From the NCBI GenBank assembly GCA_002069885.1, contig MWCD01000041.1, positions 1 to 33,964 of the forward strand: a stretch of DNA of 33,964 nucleotides, given 5' to 3'. Under the pieces are notes generated by a model. It had not been told where the DNA came from. It made no database searches and worked only from the letters and a program-made list of their open reading frames with translations. Source of the stretch: a bacterium ADurb.Bin236 (GTDB taxonomy: Bacteria; UBP15; UBA6099). Shown here piece by piece: positions 32,873-33,964 of this stretch (position 1 is the stretch's first letter; every line of letters begins with the position of its first letter). Both the position numbers and the translations under genes were made by a program.

Positions 32873-33964
32873 ATGAGCGAAGATTACAAAGAGATGGGCG
32901 AAAAGCTGCTGAAGGAATGGAAAGGCGACAACTATACATTCGGCGAAGGCGCGCTTGGAGCGGCGGGCGGTTACGCGGCCAGATACGGGAAGAAAGCGCT
33001 CGTGGTGGCGGCGGAGTTCGGAGAGCCGGGCGGCGAATGGCTGATGCCGTTCATGCGCGAAGTGGCAGACGGGCTTGACTCGGCGGGCGTTTCGTTCTCA
33101 GTCGAAAAAGGCGCGCGCCCGAACGCGCCCCGCGAAGACGTTTATAGAATCGCCATGTCCGTCGCAAAATCCAAACCCGACTGCATAGTGGCCGTCGGCG
33201 GCGGCAGCACCATCGACGCCTGCAAGGCCGCTTCCGCTCTGGCCGTTTTCGACGGCAACGATCTGGAACCGTATTTCGGCGTCGACACGGTGTCCGCCAT
33301 TGCCGCGGAAGAAGACCGCAAGCCGCTTCCGGTTGTGGCCGCGCAGACCGCCGCAAGTTCCGGAGCGCACCTTACGAAATACTCGAACATCACCGACCCG
33401 GCCACAGGCGCGAAAAAGCTCATCGTGGACGACATCCTTGTGCCGCCCGCCGCGGTTTTCGACTACAGGACGACCGCAGGAGCGCCGCTCGCGCTCACCC
33501 TCGACGGCGCGTTGGACGGAATCGCCCACTGCTGGGAAGTCTTCATGGGCGCCACCGGCAAATCATACTTCGACGAAATAAGAGTCATCACCGAGACGGC
33601 GACCCGCCTGATTGTGGACGCGCTCCCGGCCGTGCTCGCCAATCCGAGGGAGATGGAGCCGCGCGCGGCTCTCGGCATCGGAACCGACCTCGGCGGATAC
33701 GCTATTATGATTTCCAAGCAGAACCCGGCCACTGGCGCGGTGGAAAAAGGCGGCACCAACGGCGGCCACCTCGGCTCGTTCCAGCTTATCGATTTCCTCT
33801 CTCACGGCAGAGCTTGCGCCGTGCTCAACCCCTATTACACCGTTCTTTTCGCGGACGCCATCGAGGCTCAGAACCGGGTTATGGGCCGCATCTTCCAAGC
33901 CTCCGGATACGTGCCCGGAGACATTGATTTCGACTCGCTCGGCGGGCGCGACCTTGCAGAAACC
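32873..33964 (+). CDS. iron-containing alcohol dehydrogenase, 3' end beyond the window
   Basis: The first 364 codons of a group III (Fe-type) alcohol dehydrogenase; the frame is open to the end of the window. Seen: the N-terminal FGEGALGAAGGYAARYGKKA, the NAD(P)-binding VAVGGGSTIDACKAA, AQTAASSGAHLTKYSNITDP, and the four likely metal ligands: Asp and His in LDGALDGIAHCWE, His in GGHLGSFQLID and His in LSHGRACAVLNP. Members reduce aldehydes or oxidise alcohols with NAD(P)H; the substrate here is unknown. GGAGGAACG lies before the ATG. In anaerobes such genes are common Rex targets, but the upstream region shows no good Rex site. It follows nth with its own promoter. Confidence 0.9.
   Translation, partial: MSEDYKEMGEKLLKEWKGDNYTFGEGALGAAGGYAARYGKKALVVAAEFGEPGGEWLMPFMREVADGLDSAGVSFSVEKGARPNAPREDVYRIAMSVAKSKPDCIVAVGGGSTIDACKAASALAVFDGNDLEPYFGVDTVSAIAAEEDRKPLPVVAAQTAASSGAHLTKYSNITDPATGAKKLIVDDILVPPAAVFDYRTTAGAPLALTLDGALDGIAHCWEVFMGATGKSYFDEIRVITETATRLIVDALPAVLANPREMEPRAALGIGTDLGGYAIMISKQNPATGAVEKGGTNGGHLGSFQLIDFLSHGRACAVLNPYYTVLFADAIEAQNRVMGRIFQASGYVPGDIDFDSLGGRDLAET

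Overview
The window is about 34 kb of dense bacterial chromosome, with roughly two dozen genes on both strands and no rRNA, tRNA or CRISPR array. Most of it is GC-rich with GC-rich third codon positions, except for the first 4.4 kb, which looks clearly more AT-rich. The gene content points to an anaerobic or facultative bacterium: the NADH sensor Rex, a membrane FeS/cytochrome b oxidoreductase of the HdrD/ETF:quinone type, an iron-dependent alcohol dehydrogenase, and selenocysteine translation with a selenium-supply cluster. I cannot assign a phylum; an uncultured lineage is plausible.

Layout. 1-4412 (+): a DUF3160 lipoprotein overlapping a CapA-like exported phosphoesterase. 4524-9902: a selenium module. 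On the minus strand it runs YedE-type membrane protein, TusA-like carrier, cysteine desulfurase/selenocysteine lyase and, after a repeat, a DUF3343 putative Se/S carrier; divergently on the plus strand lies selB, followed by a tatA-like gene. 10.4-16.1 kb: rex with an apparent autoregulatory operator, a radical SAM protein, a convergent C39-like peptidase, an exported protein of unknown function and an enolase-superfamily enzyme. 16.3-23.7 kb: a hybrid sensor kinase and an unknown exported protein (minus), then a FAD oxidoreductase and a GT39-like membrane glycosyltransferase (plus). 23.7-27.7 kb (minus): the pyrimidine operon pyrR-pyrB-pyrC plus a threonine/serine ammonia-lyase, preceded by a promoter, a recognisable PyrR-binding RNA hairpin and a terminator. 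27.9-31.4 kb (minus): a RidA-family gene, then the 719-residue FeS/cytochrome b protein preceded by a resolvase-fold protein that lacks the catalytic serine. 31.9 kb to the end (+): nth and the start of an iron-containing alcohol dehydrogenase.

The most notable features are the PyrR attenuator in the pyr leader, the Rex operator over the rex start region, a dispersed palindromic element present in two clear copies next to stop codons of minus-strand genes, a pair of 24-bp inverted repeats upstream of nth, the catalytically incomplete resolvase-like protein, several very small candidate ORFs, and a triple-hairpin 3' region behind the FeS oxidoreductase. The selenium genes form one functional group: sulfur/selenium mobilisation (desulfurase), carriers (TusA, DUF3343), a membrane component (YedE) and the selenocysteine elongation factor SelB. 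selA, selD and selC are not in the window.
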